Positions 16,308 through 25,835 of a stretch of DNA of 56,144 bases are shown here, in pieces. This stretch comes from CAYJAD01 sp964371835. GTDB taxonomy: Bacteria; Desulfobacterota; Desulfovibrionia; Desulfovibrionales; Desulfovibrionaceae. The stretch covers positions 1 through 56,144 of the forward strand of contig CAYJOP010000005.1 in NCBI GenBank assembly GCA_964371835.1, in the 5' to 3' direction. The position numbers and the translations under genes are program-made. Each line of letters begins with the position of its first letter. The first letter of the stretch is position 1. A model generated the notes under the pieces. It was not told the origin of the DNA. It searched no databases and saw only the letters and a list, made by a program, of their open reading frames with translations.

Positions 16308-17522
16308 TTAGCTATAACAAGACTTTGAAAACAAGTGACCCATTTTATTTTTTTTGGTTTCTAAATAATTTTTACTATCAGGGCAGGCTTCAATTTCAAT
16401 GGAAACTCGCTCAACTATTTCAATACCATAGCCCTCAAGACCCACAATTTTTTTAGGATTATTTGTCAGCATGCGCATTTTGCGAATTCCAAGGTCCACA
16501 AGTATTTGCGCACCTGTGCCATAGTCCCTCAAATCAGGGGCAAAACCCAGTTTTTCATTGGCCTCTACGGTATCATAGCCTTCATCTTGCAAGGCATAAG
16601 CCTTAATTTTGTTAGCAAGGCCAATGCCACGACCCTCTTGGCGCATATATAATAATACTCCGCAGCCTTCTTTTTCAATCTGGCGCAATGCTGCACCAAG
16701 CTGACCACGACAATCACAACGCAATGAGCCAAGTGCATCGCCTGTTAAGCACTCACTATGCACACGCACAAGCACATCTTGCTGGTCGGTAAACTCACCC
16801 TTAACAAGGGCAAGGTGCGTACCATTTTCCATGGCATTTTCATAAGCAACAACCTTAAAATCACCAAACATTGTGGGCATATGCGCTTCTGCAACTCTTT
16901 GTACAGAAACTTGCCCTCTTTGCATACGATAGCGAATGAGGTCCTTTACAGAAGCTATCTTCAAATCATGTTTTTTGGCAAAAATTTCTAAATCTGGCAT
17001 GCGCGCCATCTCACCATCATCATTCATGATTTCGCAAATAACTGCTGCATCCTTACAACCTGCAAGCCGAGCAAGGTCCACACCACCTTCAGTCTGTCCA
17101 GCGCGCACAAGCACTCCACCAGGCCGTGCACGCAATGGGAAGATGTGCCCTGGGGTAACAATATCTTCTTGGCGAACATTATCTGCCACCGCAGCCAATA
17201 TGGTTGTGGCTCTGTCTTTAGCAGAAATACCAGTGGTTACACCGTTGCGAGCTTCAATGGATACAGTAAAATTTGTACCAAATTTTGAGCCATTGCGTTG
17301 AGTCATTAAATCCAGTCCAAGGGCATCGCAACGCTCAGCACTTAAGGGCAAGCAGATTAAACCACGCCCATATTTTGCCATAAAGTTAATTATTTCTGGT
17401 GTAACGTGCTCAGCCGCAATGGTTAGGTCACCTTCATTTTCACGGTCTTCATCATCCACAAGGATAATCATTTTACCTTGGCGGATATCTTCAATAGCTT
17501 CTTGTGTGGTACAAAGTGGCAT
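16308..17522 (-). CDS. ribBA: Bifunctional DHBP synthase / GTP cyclohydrolase II
   Basis: A 404-residue fusion supplying both starting branches of riboflavin synthesis. The N-terminal RibB domain has DDEDRENEGDL and the metal/substrate segment RARPGGVLVRAGQTEGGVDLA. The C-terminal RibA domain has the zinc cysteines in VHSECLTGDALGSLRCDCRGQ and the catalytic segment MRQEGRGIGL. I start at ATG 17522 (MPLCTTQEAIED), which has an AGAGGA site. The 46 residues encoded upstream in the same frame have no family match and run into the intergenic space after ribE. Confidence 0.97.
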   Translation of the reverse strand: MPLCTTQEAIEDIRQGKMIILVDDEDRENEGDLTIAAEHVTPEIINFMAKYGRGLICLPLSAERCDALGLDLMTQRNGSKFGTNFTVSIEARNGVTTGISAKDRATTILAAVADNVRQEDIVTPGHIFPLRARPGGVLVRAGQTEGGVDLARLAGCKDAAVICEIMNDDGEMARMPDLEIFAKKHDLKIASVKDLIRYRMQRGQVSVQRVAEAHMPTMFGDFKVVAYENAMENGTHLALVKGEFTDQQDVLVRVHSECLTGDALGSLRCDCRGQLGAALRQIEKEGCGVLLYMRQEGRGIGLANKIKAYALQDEGYDTVEANEKLGFAPDLRDYGTGAQILVDLGIRKMRMLTNNPKKIVGLEGYGIEIVERVSIEIEACPDSKNYLETKKNKMGHLFSKSCYS

Positions 17523-17544
17523 TATTTTTCCTCTATTATCTTGG

Positions 17545-18198
17545 CTATATAAAGCCGTTTTCTGCAAGTAATTTTTCTGTAATATTGCCTTTACTGTTAG
17601 CTTTATTCTGCCACGGTAAAAGCATATGTCGCACATATTTTCCAATAATGTCTGTTTCAAAATTTACAAAGGTGCCAACCTGCCATGCGTTAACAGTTGT
17701 AGCGCCCCATGTTTCAGGTATAATATTTACCTCAAGGAAATTTTCTCCACTATTATTAATGGTTAAACTGACACCATCAAGAGTAACTGAGCCTTTTTTA
17801 ATAACTTCAGCAGCGTGAGTTTGGTCAAAACTTAAGCGAATACAACGAGATTGTCCTACATTTTCAACTCTTTCAACCCTTGCAAGACCATCCACATGAC
17901 CACTAACAATGTGTCCACCAAGACGTTGCCCAAGGGCTAGTGCTCGCTCAAGATTAACATGACTACCCTGAGTTAATGCACCAAGGTTAGTCAATTGCAT
18001 GGTTTCAGCAGAAGCATAAGCACTAAAAATATTATTTGCCCCTTGCTCAACTGTTAGGCAAACACCGTTAACTGCAATGGATTCACCAATTTCTATATTA
18101 TCAAGTGCAAACAAAGCTTTTATTGTAAGGTGCGTTTCTTGACCGTTTTTTTGTACGGACATTATCTGCCCTTGGCCATTTACAATGCCAGTAAACAC
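17545..18198 (-). CDS. ribE: Riboflavin synthase alpha subunit
   Basis: A 217-residue riboflavin synthase, dismutating two lumazines to riboflavin. It contains two lumazine-binding repeats, each beginning near FTGIVNGQG and HIVSGHVDG, with IAVNGVCLTV and VTLDGVSLTI as the paired signatures. The start is the GTG at 18198, giving the standard VFTGIV N-terminus. The last G of the ribD stop TAG is the first base of this GTG (TAGTG), so the two genes are translationally coupled. Confidence 0.96.
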   Translation of the reverse strand: MFTGIVNGQGQIMSVQKNGQETHLTIKALFALDNIEIGESIAVNGVCLTVEQGANNIFSAYASAETMQLTNLGALTQGSHVNLERALALGQRLGGHIVSGHVDGLARVERVENVGQSRCIRLSFDQTHAAEVIKKGSVTLDGVSLTINNSGENFLEVNIIPETWGATTVNAWQVGTFVNFETDIIGKYVRHMLLPWQNKANSKGNITEKLLAENGFI

Positions 18199-19331
18199 TA
18201 CTTTGGCCTCATGATTATATGAATATCGCCACAGCACATATAGTAATTGGCAATACGCAATCTTATTGCTTCGTCCATAGTTAGCGGGCTTTTACCATCA
18301 AATATGGGAGTTGCCTCATTGTCGCCAATAACCGTTGGGGCCATATGTAAATGAAATTCATTTATTAAACTTTGCTCCAAAAGGCTTAAAGCTAGTTTTC
18401 CACCGCCTTCACAAAGCACATAAGAACACTTAAGCTCTGACTTTAAACGCAAAAGCAAGGCTTTTAAGGAAGGAAGATTTTGCGACTGTGAATCTGAATT
18501 TTCAGACCAAACCCTAACTCCTAAATTTTCCAAAGCCTTAGCCTTTGGTGAAGCAGCAATGGCTGGTGTAGTATAAAAAATTGTTTGATGTGCCCTATGC
18601 TGCAAAAGATAATTTTCAAGGTTAACCTCAGGCAAACGAGTTGTAACTACGCAGGCTAACGGTTGAGGACTGCCCTCTTTTGCATCATGCACAGTCAGGC
18701 GTGGATTATCCTCACGAAAAGTACCACCACCAACGATTATGATTCCACCACACTTTGCCATGTTTGCGCGTAGTTCTTGATTTTTTAGGCGTGATTCGTC
18801 ACAACTTATCCACTTGGAGTGCCCAGTGCGTGTTGCAATGCGCCCATCAAGAGTGCTCGCCATCTTAAGTATCACATATGGAAATAAACCCTCTTGATGC
18901 ACAGTGAAATCTTCGATTAAGTCAAGACATAGCTGTTCTTCGACACCAAGAGTAATTTTAACACCCTTACTTTGCAAAAATTCAATGCCGCCGCTAGCCA
19001 CAGGATTTTTATCCCTTGTGCCTATAACTACATGCTTAATTCCAGCTTGTATTATGGCCTCAGTGCAAGGAGGAGTTTTACCCTGATGATGGCAAGGTTC
19101 AAGAGTTACAACCAAGGTACACTCTTTAGTATCTATATTATTTTGTTTTGCATTTTCAATGCAAACCACCTCTGCATGAGGGCCGCCATACTCCATGTGT
19201 GAGCCTTTAGCCACAACACAACCATCTTTTACTAAAACCGCACCAACCGTTGGATTTGGGTAAACCAAAAACCGCCCATATTCAGCAAGCTTTATGGCTT
19301 GGAGCATATGCTGACTAAAATCCATATTCAT
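18198..19331 (-). CDS. ribD: Bifunctional deaminase/reductase RibD
   Basis: A 377-residue fusion for the second and third steps of riboflavin synthesis. The N-terminal CDA-fold deaminase carries the zinc site HAEV plus LEPCHHQGKTPPC. The C-terminal reductase carries LKMASTLDGRIAT, SKWISCDESR and the NADPH-binding GGGTFREDNPRLT. It lies six bases after the dCMP deaminase gene and overlaps ribE by one base. I see no FMN riboswitch ahead of the unit. Confidence 0.97.
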   Translation of the reverse strand: MNMDFSQHMLQAIKLAEYGRFLVYPNPTVGAVLVKDGCVVAKGSHMEYGGPHAEVVCIENAKQNNIDTKECTLVVTLEPCHHQGKTPPCTEAIIQAGIKHVVIGTRDKNPVASGGIEFLQSKGVKITLGVEEQLCLDLIEDFTVHQEGLFPYVILKMASTLDGRIATRTGHSKWISCDESRLKNQELRANMAKCGGIIIVGGGTFREDNPRLTVHDAKEGSPQPLACVVTTRLPEVNLENYLLQHRAHQTIFYTTPAIAASPKAKALENLGVRVWSENSDSQSQNLPSLKALLLRLKSELKCSYVLCEGGGKLALSLLEQSLINEFHLHMAPTVIGDNEATPIFDGKSPLTMDEAIRLRIANYYMCCGDIHIIMRPK

Positions 19332-19336
19332 TTACA

Positions 19337-19801
19337 TTAATCTCCGTCAGGATGCGATACTTGTATCAAGTCTATGTTAGCCTCTGCTAGTAGTGTCTCA
19401 GCCAGCTCGTCTGGATAATGTTCAACATAATAAATTTTTGAAATTCCGCAATTTATTAACATTTTACTACATTGCACACAGGGAAAAGTAGTACAATAAA
19501 GTTCTGCTCCACCAAGATGTATTCCATGTATGGCAGCTTGAATGATAACATTTTGTTCAGCATGTAAGCCACGGCAAATTTCATGACGCTGCCCTGAGGG
19601 AATGTTCATTTGCTGGCGTAAACAGCCAATATCAAGACAATGGACAACTCCAGCCGGAGCGCCGTTATAACCAGTTGCAAGAATTCGTTTATTCTTTACA
19701 GCAATGGCACCAACCTTACGCCTGCAACATGTACTGCGCTCTGCAACCAGGTAAGTAATTCGCAAAAAATATTCTGCCCATGGTAATCTATCCATACCCA
19801 C
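19337..19801 (-). CDS. dCMP deaminase (ComEB-like)
   Basis: A 154-residue cytidine/deoxycytidylate deaminase. The zinc motif is HAEQNVIIQAA with the second half TTFPCVQCSKMLINCGI. CRRKVGAIAVKNKRILATGYNG is the typical N-terminal strand-helix. It turns dCMP into dUMP, feeding thymidylate synthesis, and is placed at the head of the rib unit. No in-window gene obviously partners it except dut, which makes the same product. Confidence 0.93.
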   Translation of the reverse strand: MGMDRLPWAEYFLRITYLVAERSTCCRRKVGAIAVKNKRILATGYNGAPAGVVHCLDIGCLRQQMNIPSGQRHEICRGLHAEQNVIIQAAIHGIHLGGAELYCTTFPCVQCSKMLINCGISKIYYVEHYPDELAETLLAEANIDLIQVSHPDGD

Positions 19802-20030
19802 CCCTTAAAAGTCCAAACTAAAAAAAATTTTTACCATGGCAAGCTTAGTTTCTTTAATTAGTATCATCAATACAGCAGCTTAATCATACTTACAATGTTA
19901 TTACATACCATGTCTGCACATAAAACTACACGGAGCATAGTTACATCAGATATAATACACATTAAATGCTTGTTTGCCAAGGGCACAATGATAGAGAATT
20001 TTGACCAATGAATGTTGTTTTTTTAGATAT

Positions 20031-22211
20031 TTAAGCGGATTTTTGGAATGAGCGAGGTTGTAAATTTTTATTCATATCTATGACATATTGATAACATGCA
20101 TCGGGCATGAGTGGCTTGCTGTATAAATAACCCTGCAAAATATCACAGCCAATGGAATTTAACTCCTCAGCATGTTTTTCTGTTTCTACAAATTCTGCAA
20201 TGGAGCGCATATTTCTAGTGCGGCATAATTTTACAATGGTACTTACAATATCTTTGCAGATGGGATTAGTTAAAATATCTTTAATAATTGCACCATCAAT
20301 TTTAACTACAGATACTGGGAATTGACGTAAATACTTAAGAGAGCTATGCCCCATGCCAAAGTCATCAATGGCCAATGGGAAGCCAGACGTATGTAGATTT
20401 AGCAAGACGCGGCTTTCATCGTTGGCATTGGTGAGCATGCGTGATTCTGTAACTTCAATTTCTATGGAACCTGCAGGTAGTTCGTATTTTTTCATGATTT
20501 CAAGTATCGCTTCGGTAAAATCATCGTCCAACTGCAAACCAGAAACATTTACAGAAACAATGGTATCTCTAAGGCCTTGGTCAATCCAAGTTTTACGAAT
20601 GCGGCAAGCTTCATCAAAAATCCAAAGTCCTAATTGTTTAATTAAGCCTGAGTCTTCAGCCAATGCAATAACAATTGGGGGTGGAATTATTCCATAGTTG
20701 CGGTTATCCCAACGTATCAAGGACTCTACACTTAAAACTTTCTTTGTTTTTGCACAAACTTGCGGTTGAAGCATTAAGAAAAAGCCTGTGCCACGATTTA
20801 GATCCTTTTCCATTTCAACTACAAGGCTTCTAGCAAGTGCACCAACATCATCATTATAATTTGAAAAATTTTGAGTGGTGCTACTAGTTGCCAATGAGCG
20901 TTGCAAAAGTTCATTAAAAATAACTTTAAATTGATTTTGTTTAATGGTGTTTGCAAGCAATACAAATGGAGCATAGATGTAAACGCCCAAGGTAATATTA
21001 AACAGTTGCAAAAATATGGCTTTTATAGAATCTGTGGCAAGGTAAGAATTTAGAAAAACAGGTGTTGTCCATTCAACCAAATTTCCAACTTTTGGAATTA
21101 TTTCAAGGGATGTGGCAGCATAACTAGTTAGAGCAGAAATAATAGGGGTTATTACAAAGGGTATAAACATTATGGGGTTAAGCACCACAGGAAAACCAAA
21201 AAGCAATAGCTCGTCCATATTAAACATACAAGGAATAAGACAAAATAAAGCCAGTTTTTTATTGGACGCAGTTTTACCAAAAAACAGCAAAGCAGCAATA
21301 AGTGCAATACTACCAGCACCCCCTGTAAATACAAATGTATTTAAGAAGGTACTTGTAAAAACATGTGGAAGCTCTGTTTGCGCTAGCAATGAATTAAGGT
21401 TTTCAAGAGACGCACCACCAAAGATACTTGCCTTAATGTCTTGTAGCATGTAGCCACCGTGAAAGCCTAAAAACCACAAAACTTGAAAGAAAAATATAAA
21501 GATAATGGTGGGCCACAGCTCAGCATTCAGATTTTCCATGGGCGAGGTAATAAGATGATTTACCGAATCATACAAAAGACTATTAAAAAAATACTCAAAG
21601 CCTGTGCTAGCAAAGGTAAAAACCATTATTGTCAAAATGCCAGGAACAAATGAGTTAAAGCTTTGAATTACAGAAAGACCTGACGAAGCCCCAGGCCAGT
21701 GTAGACGAAAAGTTCGCATGGAAAAGAAAAACCAAAAAACCTTTGATGCAGCTAAGCCAATAAAAATTGCAATAAAAAGACCACCAGGTCCAACCCAATC
21801 TTCTGTGGCAGAGTAACTGGTGCCTGGCATCATATTATAAAAACAAACAAGGCAAACAAGTCCCATGATTACAGGATTTGCAAAAAGCGTAGCCTCACGC
21901 CCATTGAATAATTTACCCATTTGATAACCCACAACAAAGGTCATCATAGGTGCAATGAGCATTCGCGTAGCTGTGGTAAAGGGTACAGCTAAGTCTTGCC
22001 AATTACTGCCAAACAGCTCAAACATTATGTCTGAATAAGTACCTAAGGGAAAACTAACAAATAAGTTAGCCAAGGAAGTCATAAATATAAAAGGTAGGGC
22101 AACAAAAAAGGCAGAGCGTACGGCCACAAGAGCAGGCCAACGCGCCATGCGTTCTGCATAAGGTAAAAGAGCCCCCTCAAGTATGGGCTGAAGTGATTGC
22201 AATTTTACCAA
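20031..22211 (-). CDS. PTS EIIC-like membrane domain fused to EAL phosphodiesterase
   Basis: A 726-residue fusion. Residues about 10-440 are a multispanning PTS EIIC (lactose/cellobiose class) domain, visible in MARWPALVAVRSAFFVALPF, GFHGGYMLQDIKASIFGG and FCLIPCMFNMDELLLFGFPVVLNP. Residues about 465-715 are an EAL domain. The EAL motif reads ESL, and IEVTES, AIDDFGMGHSSL, VKIDGAII, AEFVET and CDILQGYLYSKPL keep the metal and catalytic residues, so c-di-GMP hydrolysis is likely. The EIIC part probably senses or carries a sugar and gates the EAL domain. The start is a TTG with a weak upstream site; Met22 is an alternative. No EIIA/EIIB genes are nearby. Confidence 0.88.
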   Translation of the reverse strand: MVKLQSLQPILEGALLPYAERMARWPALVAVRSAFFVALPFIFMTSLANLFVSFPLGTYSDIMFELFGSNWQDLAVPFTTATRMLIAPMMTFVVGYQMGKLFNGREATLFANPVIMGLVCLVCFYNMMPGTSYSATEDWVGPGGLFIAIFIGLAASKVFWFFFSMRTFRLHWPGASSGLSVIQSFNSFVPGILTIMVFTFASTGFEYFFNSLLYDSVNHLITSPMENLNAELWPTIIFIFFFQVLWFLGFHGGYMLQDIKASIFGGASLENLNSLLAQTELPHVFTSTFLNTFVFTGGAGSIALIAALLFFGKTASNKKLALFCLIPCMFNMDELLLFGFPVVLNPIMFIPFVITPIISALTSYAATSLEIIPKVGNLVEWTTPVFLNSYLATDSIKAIFLQLFNITLGVYIYAPFVLLANTIKQNQFKVIFNELLQRSLATSSTTQNFSNYNDDVGALARSLVVEMEKDLNRGTGFFLMLQPQVCAKTKKVLSVESLIRWDNRNYGIIPPPIVIALAEDSGLIKQLGLWIFDEACRIRKTWIDQGLRDTIVSVNVSGLQLDDDFTEAILEIMKKYELPAGSIEIEVTESRMLTNANDESRVLLNLHTSGFPLAIDDFGMGHSSLKYLRQFPVSVVKIDGAIIKDILTNPICKDIVSTIVKLCRTRNMRSIAEFVETEKHAEELNSIGCDILQGYLYSKPLMPDACYQYVIDMNKNLQPRSFQKSA

Positions 22212-22910
22212 TTTTTTGCACCAAAAATCTAAATTGTTTTCGACTTTTCCACTTTGACATAGCCTAATGCAATAATATTATCAAGTGAAAATTTTCACCA
22301 ACCCATTTTATCCCTAGCCCTAAACTCTGCGTTTTTTTAATTTAAATTCACAAATAAACAATACCTTATATATTAATAGTCATACCAGCTCAACTGTCAA
22401 TGAAAACCTTGAAAGCAATTATTAACAAAACGAAAAAAGCCTCGCTTTTAGGTAGGGCATACTTTGACAACATGATATTTTTTGTGTGTTAATTTGTCAA
22501 AACATATAGTTAATAATTGTAAATTATTTTGTACATTTTAATCACATATAATTTATTGCAAAAGCCATTAAAAAAGTTGATACTGCCCTTGTCGATTAGC
22601 TTAGTAAATTTATTTATTGAAGCTAAAAAAGTTACTTGCCAATGGCTGTTTTAGGTACGCTAGCTCAAAATAACCCTTAAGGTCGGCAGACGTTAATTTT
22701 TCTTTATTTTATGCTGTGCGGAATTTTTTGTACATTCAAATGCCTTTAGTCAACACTTGGAAACTTATTTTTGCGCAATAAACCTTCAAGCCCCCATTTT
22801 GGCAATTTTGTTGAATTAATTTTCATGTTAAATATAAAATTTATGTTAACATGATTTCAATGCCGACTAACTTAACTTATAGCTTGCATCTTATAACACT
22901 TGGAGTTTTT
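22212..22910. other. Long divergent intergenic region
   Basis: About 700 AT-rich bases lie between the divergent EIIC-EAL gene and the HD hydrolase gene. I see no convincing reading frame, RNA gene or copy of the dispersed repeat. It must contain the promoters of both genes; TTGACATAGCCTAATGC near 22252 is a possible plus-strand -35 region, but it is far from the HD gene and I do not call it. Confidence 0.5.
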
Positions 22911-23528
22911 ATGACTTGCGACCCTCTAGCAAATTTTCAAAATAGAAGCAGACTAGAGCGTCTTGTGGACTTTATTAATGAAGTCGGAATGCTACGGCAT
23001 ACACCACGCACAGGATATCAATTTTTAGGTACAGGAAAAGAAAACGTCGCTGAACACTCACATAGAGTTGCAGTCATTGGCTTTGTTTTAGCTAAGATGA
23101 GCGGTGCAGACATTGCCAGAACAGTATTTCTTTGCCTTTTTCATGATTTAGCAGAATCTCGCACTGGTGATTTTAACTATGTAAATCGTATTTATAACAC
23201 AGCCAATGCCAGACTTGCTCTAACACATGCCACCGAAGGAACAGGCTTGCAAGAAGACATACTTGATTTTTGGGACGATTTAGAAAGTTATGCTAGCAAG
23301 GAGTCCTTGGTTGCACACGATGCGGATCAACTGGACCTAATTTTTAATTTGATAAGAGAAAGCGAAAATGGCAATAAATTTGCCGATAAGTGGTTAAAAA
23401 ACTCCTTACAGCGCCTACGCACACCAGAGGCAAAAGAGCTTGCAAGCATTGCCATTGAAACTCCAACACATTATTGGTGGTATAATGGCCCAAGTGATAA
23501 CTGGTGGGAAAACAAACATAAAAAGTAA
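22911..23528 (+). CDS. HD domain phosphohydrolase (YfbR-like)
   Basis: A 205-residue HD-domain protein. The metal residues are visible as ENVAEHSHRVAV, FHDLAESRTGD and HDADQLDLIF (the H...HD...D pattern). YfbR-type members are 5'-deoxynucleotidases, but other HD hydrolases share the pattern and the substrate is not proven. I choose ATG 22911, which follows TTGGAG, rather than an in-frame ATG at 22851 whose 20 extra residues look like leader. It lies 19 bp before the GNAT gene. Confidence 0.85.
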   Translation: MTCDPLANFQNRSRLERLVDFINEVGMLRHTPRTGYQFLGTGKENVAEHSHRVAVIGFVLAKMSGADIARTVFLCLFHDLAESRTGDFNYVNRIYNTANARLALTHATEGTGLQEDILDFWDDLESYASKESLVAHDADQLDLIFNLIRESENGNKFADKWLKNSLQRLRTPEAKELASIAIETPTHYWWYNGPSDNWWENKHKK

Positions 23529-23547
23529 TTAAGGTATTGGGTTTAAC

Positions 23548-24690
23548 ATGTCAGAATTGCAAATAGTTGAAGTGAGCACCAAGGCTCATATGGATGAGTT
23601 TATCGGCTTACCCAAAAAAATTTATGCTCACGCAACACTATGGGTACCTAATCTTGAAAAAGATGAAAGAAACTTACTTACGCCTTCTGTCCATCCTTTT
23701 TGGCAAGAAGCCACAGGCCAACTTTTCTTAGCTTATAGAGCTGGCAAAGCTGTTGGTCGCATAGCTGCATTTTCCGACGATAATTACAATAGTTATGCCA
23801 ATGACCACTGTGGGGCATGGGGTTTTTTTGAATGCTATGATGATGAAGCTGCAGCCCATGCTTTGTTTGATGCTGCTGCTAAATGGCATCAAAAGCAGGG
23901 GTTAAAATTTATGAGGGGCCCTTTAAGTCCTTCATTAAACTATATGTGTGGAATGTTAGTAGATGGTTTTGAACTTGCGCCATACATTATGATGCCTTGG
24001 AATTTTGATTATTACCCAAGGCTTGTTGAAAGTTGGTTTATGCGCAAAGAGCAAGACCTTTTTGCCTATACTTTTGAGCGTGATAAATTTAATCCTGCAC
24101 CTTGGCTTCACGAGCAAATTGGTGTAATTAAAAGTAAAAATGAATTTACTTTCCGCATTTCTACCAAGGCAACTCTCACAGAAGATATACACACCATGCT
24201 TGACATATACCAAGCTGCTTGGGCTAAAAATTGGGGTTTCACTCCCATGTCCTTATCTGAAGCCAAACAACATGTGCACTCTTTAAAAAGCATTTTAGAC
24301 CCAAACTTCTTTGTGCTTTTTTATCATAAAAATAATCCTGCAGGTGGCATGCTAGCCTTGCCTGACATGAACCCGCTACTCAAGCGTCTTAATGGTAAAA
24401 TTGGCTTAAGCGCCCCTTGGCATTTTTTGCAATCACGTCAAGACTTGCGTTCACATTATCGCTTGTTACTATTTGGTATACTTGACAAATATAAACTTAT
24501 GGGTCTACCTTTGTTGGTACTTGATTTTATATTCCAAGCCATGCAGAAAAACCCCCATTTAAAAACTATGGAAGGTTCATGGTCTTTAGAGGATAATGCG
24601 GCAATTAATGACCTCATAGAAGATTTTGGTGGAATTCTTACCAAAAGATACAGAATTTATAGACGGGAGCTTGATAGCATATGCAATTAG
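23548..24690 (+). CDS. Large GNAT-type N-acyltransferase
   Basis: A 380-residue protein of the large GNAT class. An N-terminal part has FLAYRAGKAVGRIAAFSDD and a WGFFECYDDEAAAHALFDAA helix, typical of acyl-CoA N-acyltransferase folds. GPLSPSLNYMCGMLVDGFE and PYIMMPWNFDYY follow, with a long second half. Close relatives are mostly uncharacterised. The bacterial ceramide synthase of Caulobacter is also a GNAT-type protein, and the next gene resembles its ceramide reductase partner, so sphingoid N-acylation is a real but unproven possibility. It overlaps the epimerase gene by 10 bp, so the two are probably one operon. Confidence 0.72.
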   Translation: MSELQIVEVSTKAHMDEFIGLPKKIYAHATLWVPNLEKDERNLLTPSVHPFWQEATGQLFLAYRAGKAVGRIAAFSDDNYNSYANDHCGAWGFFECYDDEAAAHALFDAAAKWHQKQGLKFMRGPLSPSLNYMCGMLVDGFELAPYIMMPWNFDYYPRLVESWFMRKEQDLFAYTFERDKFNPAPWLHEQIGVIKSKNEFTFRISTKATLTEDIHTMLDIYQAAWAKNWGFTPMSLSEAKQHVHSLKSILDPNFFVLFYHKNNPAGGMLALPDMNPLLKRLNGKIGLSAPWHFLQSRQDLRSHYRLLLFGILDKYKLMGLPLLVLDFIFQAMQKNPHLKTMEGSWSLEDNAAINDLIEDFGGILTKRYRIYRRELDSICN

Positions 24691-25685
24691 AACATTTGAA
24701 TGGAAAAAAAATACTTATCACTGGTGCTACTGGTTTTTTGGGCCACCACCTATTACAAGCATTAACAAAAAGCAAGGCAGAGATTTTTTGCTTAGTGAGA
24801 GCATCTTCAAATCGCTCACTGCTTCCACCTTCTGTAAAGGTGCTTGAAGCTGACTTGCACAGTGGTAATGGGCTGGATGAAGCACTATCTCAAGTGGACA
24901 CTGTTGTTCACATGGCATCCTTACTTTTTGGAATTGGATGGCGAGACTATTTGCAAGACAATGTTTTGGCCGCCAATGTTTTTGGTGCAGCCATTGCGCG
25001 TAATAAAAACATCCAACGTGTGGTTTTTGTTTCATCTCTTGCTGCAAGCGGCCCAAGTGCAACCCCTCCTGGCGTTAAATCTTCCAACTTAGCTTGCCCA
25101 AAGTCAGCTTATGGCTGGTCAAAATATATGTCAGAACAAACATTATTTAGACATTGTGGCGATAAATTAGTAATTTTGCGCCCACCAATAATTTATGGTT
25201 CCAAAGACAAAGGTCTTTTGCCTTACTTTAAGGCGGCAAAAAAAGGTCTTGTTATTACGCCTGGTTTTGGACGTAGATTTCCAGTTTCTATTATTCATGC
25301 AAAAGATATGGCAAAAGTTATCATGCTTAGCTTGCATCCAAATGCTCATGGCATTTATCATTGTAATGATGGTGAGGTGCATACCATGGAAAACATAGGT
25401 GTGCGCATTGCCAATACCCTTGGACAAGAAGCAAAATGCTTTGGAGTTCCACTTTTTATCATGGGTATTAGTGCCTTTGCAGTAAGTTTAGCGGCTAGAC
25501 TTTTGAAACCACTGAGCTTAAAAGCACCTTCTTGGAATATTGATAAGTTTCTTGAAGCTAAAGAGAGTGGTTGGCTGTGTGATGGTTCACGCATGCGCAA
25601 TGAGCTTGGTTTTAAGGCTGAAGTTAGCCTTGAGTTAGGCATACATGAATCCATATCTGGATATAAAGCTGACAACTGGCTTTAA
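24681..25685 (+). CDS. NAD-dependent epimerase/dehydratase family protein
   Basis: A 334-residue extended short-chain dehydrogenase. The nucleotide-binding motif is ITGATGFLGHHL at the N-terminus. The catalytic triad region is SSLAAS with YGWSKYMSE (YxxxK). RPPIIYGSKDKGLLPYFKAA and VSIIHAKDMAKVI are typical of the SDR family that reduces or epimerises sugar or lipid ketones. With the overlapping acyltransferase upstream it fits a two-gene unit, possibly a ceramide-reductase-like step on a 3-oxo-amino lipid. The start ATG overlaps the previous stop and has GGGAG upstream. Confidence 0.82.
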   Translation: MQLEHLNGKKILITGATGFLGHHLLQALTKSKAEIFCLVRASSNRSLLPPSVKVLEADLHSGNGLDEALSQVDTVVHMASLLFGIGWRDYLQDNVLAANVFGAAIARNKNIQRVVFVSSLAASGPSATPPGVKSSNLACPKSAYGWSKYMSEQTLFRHCGDKLVILRPPIIYGSKDKGLLPYFKAAKKGLVITPGFGRRFPVSIIHAKDMAKVIMLSLHPNAHGIYHCNDGEVHTMENIGVRIANTLGQEAKCFGVPLFIMGISAFAVSLAARLLKPLSLKAPSWNIDKFLEAKESGWLCDGSRMRNELGFKAEVSLELGIHESISGYKADNWL

Positions 25686-25835
25686 ACATTGGAATAACTA
25701 TACTTTATTATCTAAACAATTTTTAGATTTTTTCTAAATTTTTTTTAATTAAATTTTCAATTAATTTGTAGTCATTGAAAAATATACAAAACTATTAATC
25801 TTAGAAATTTTTTCCAAAACACAAGAGTTAACTTT

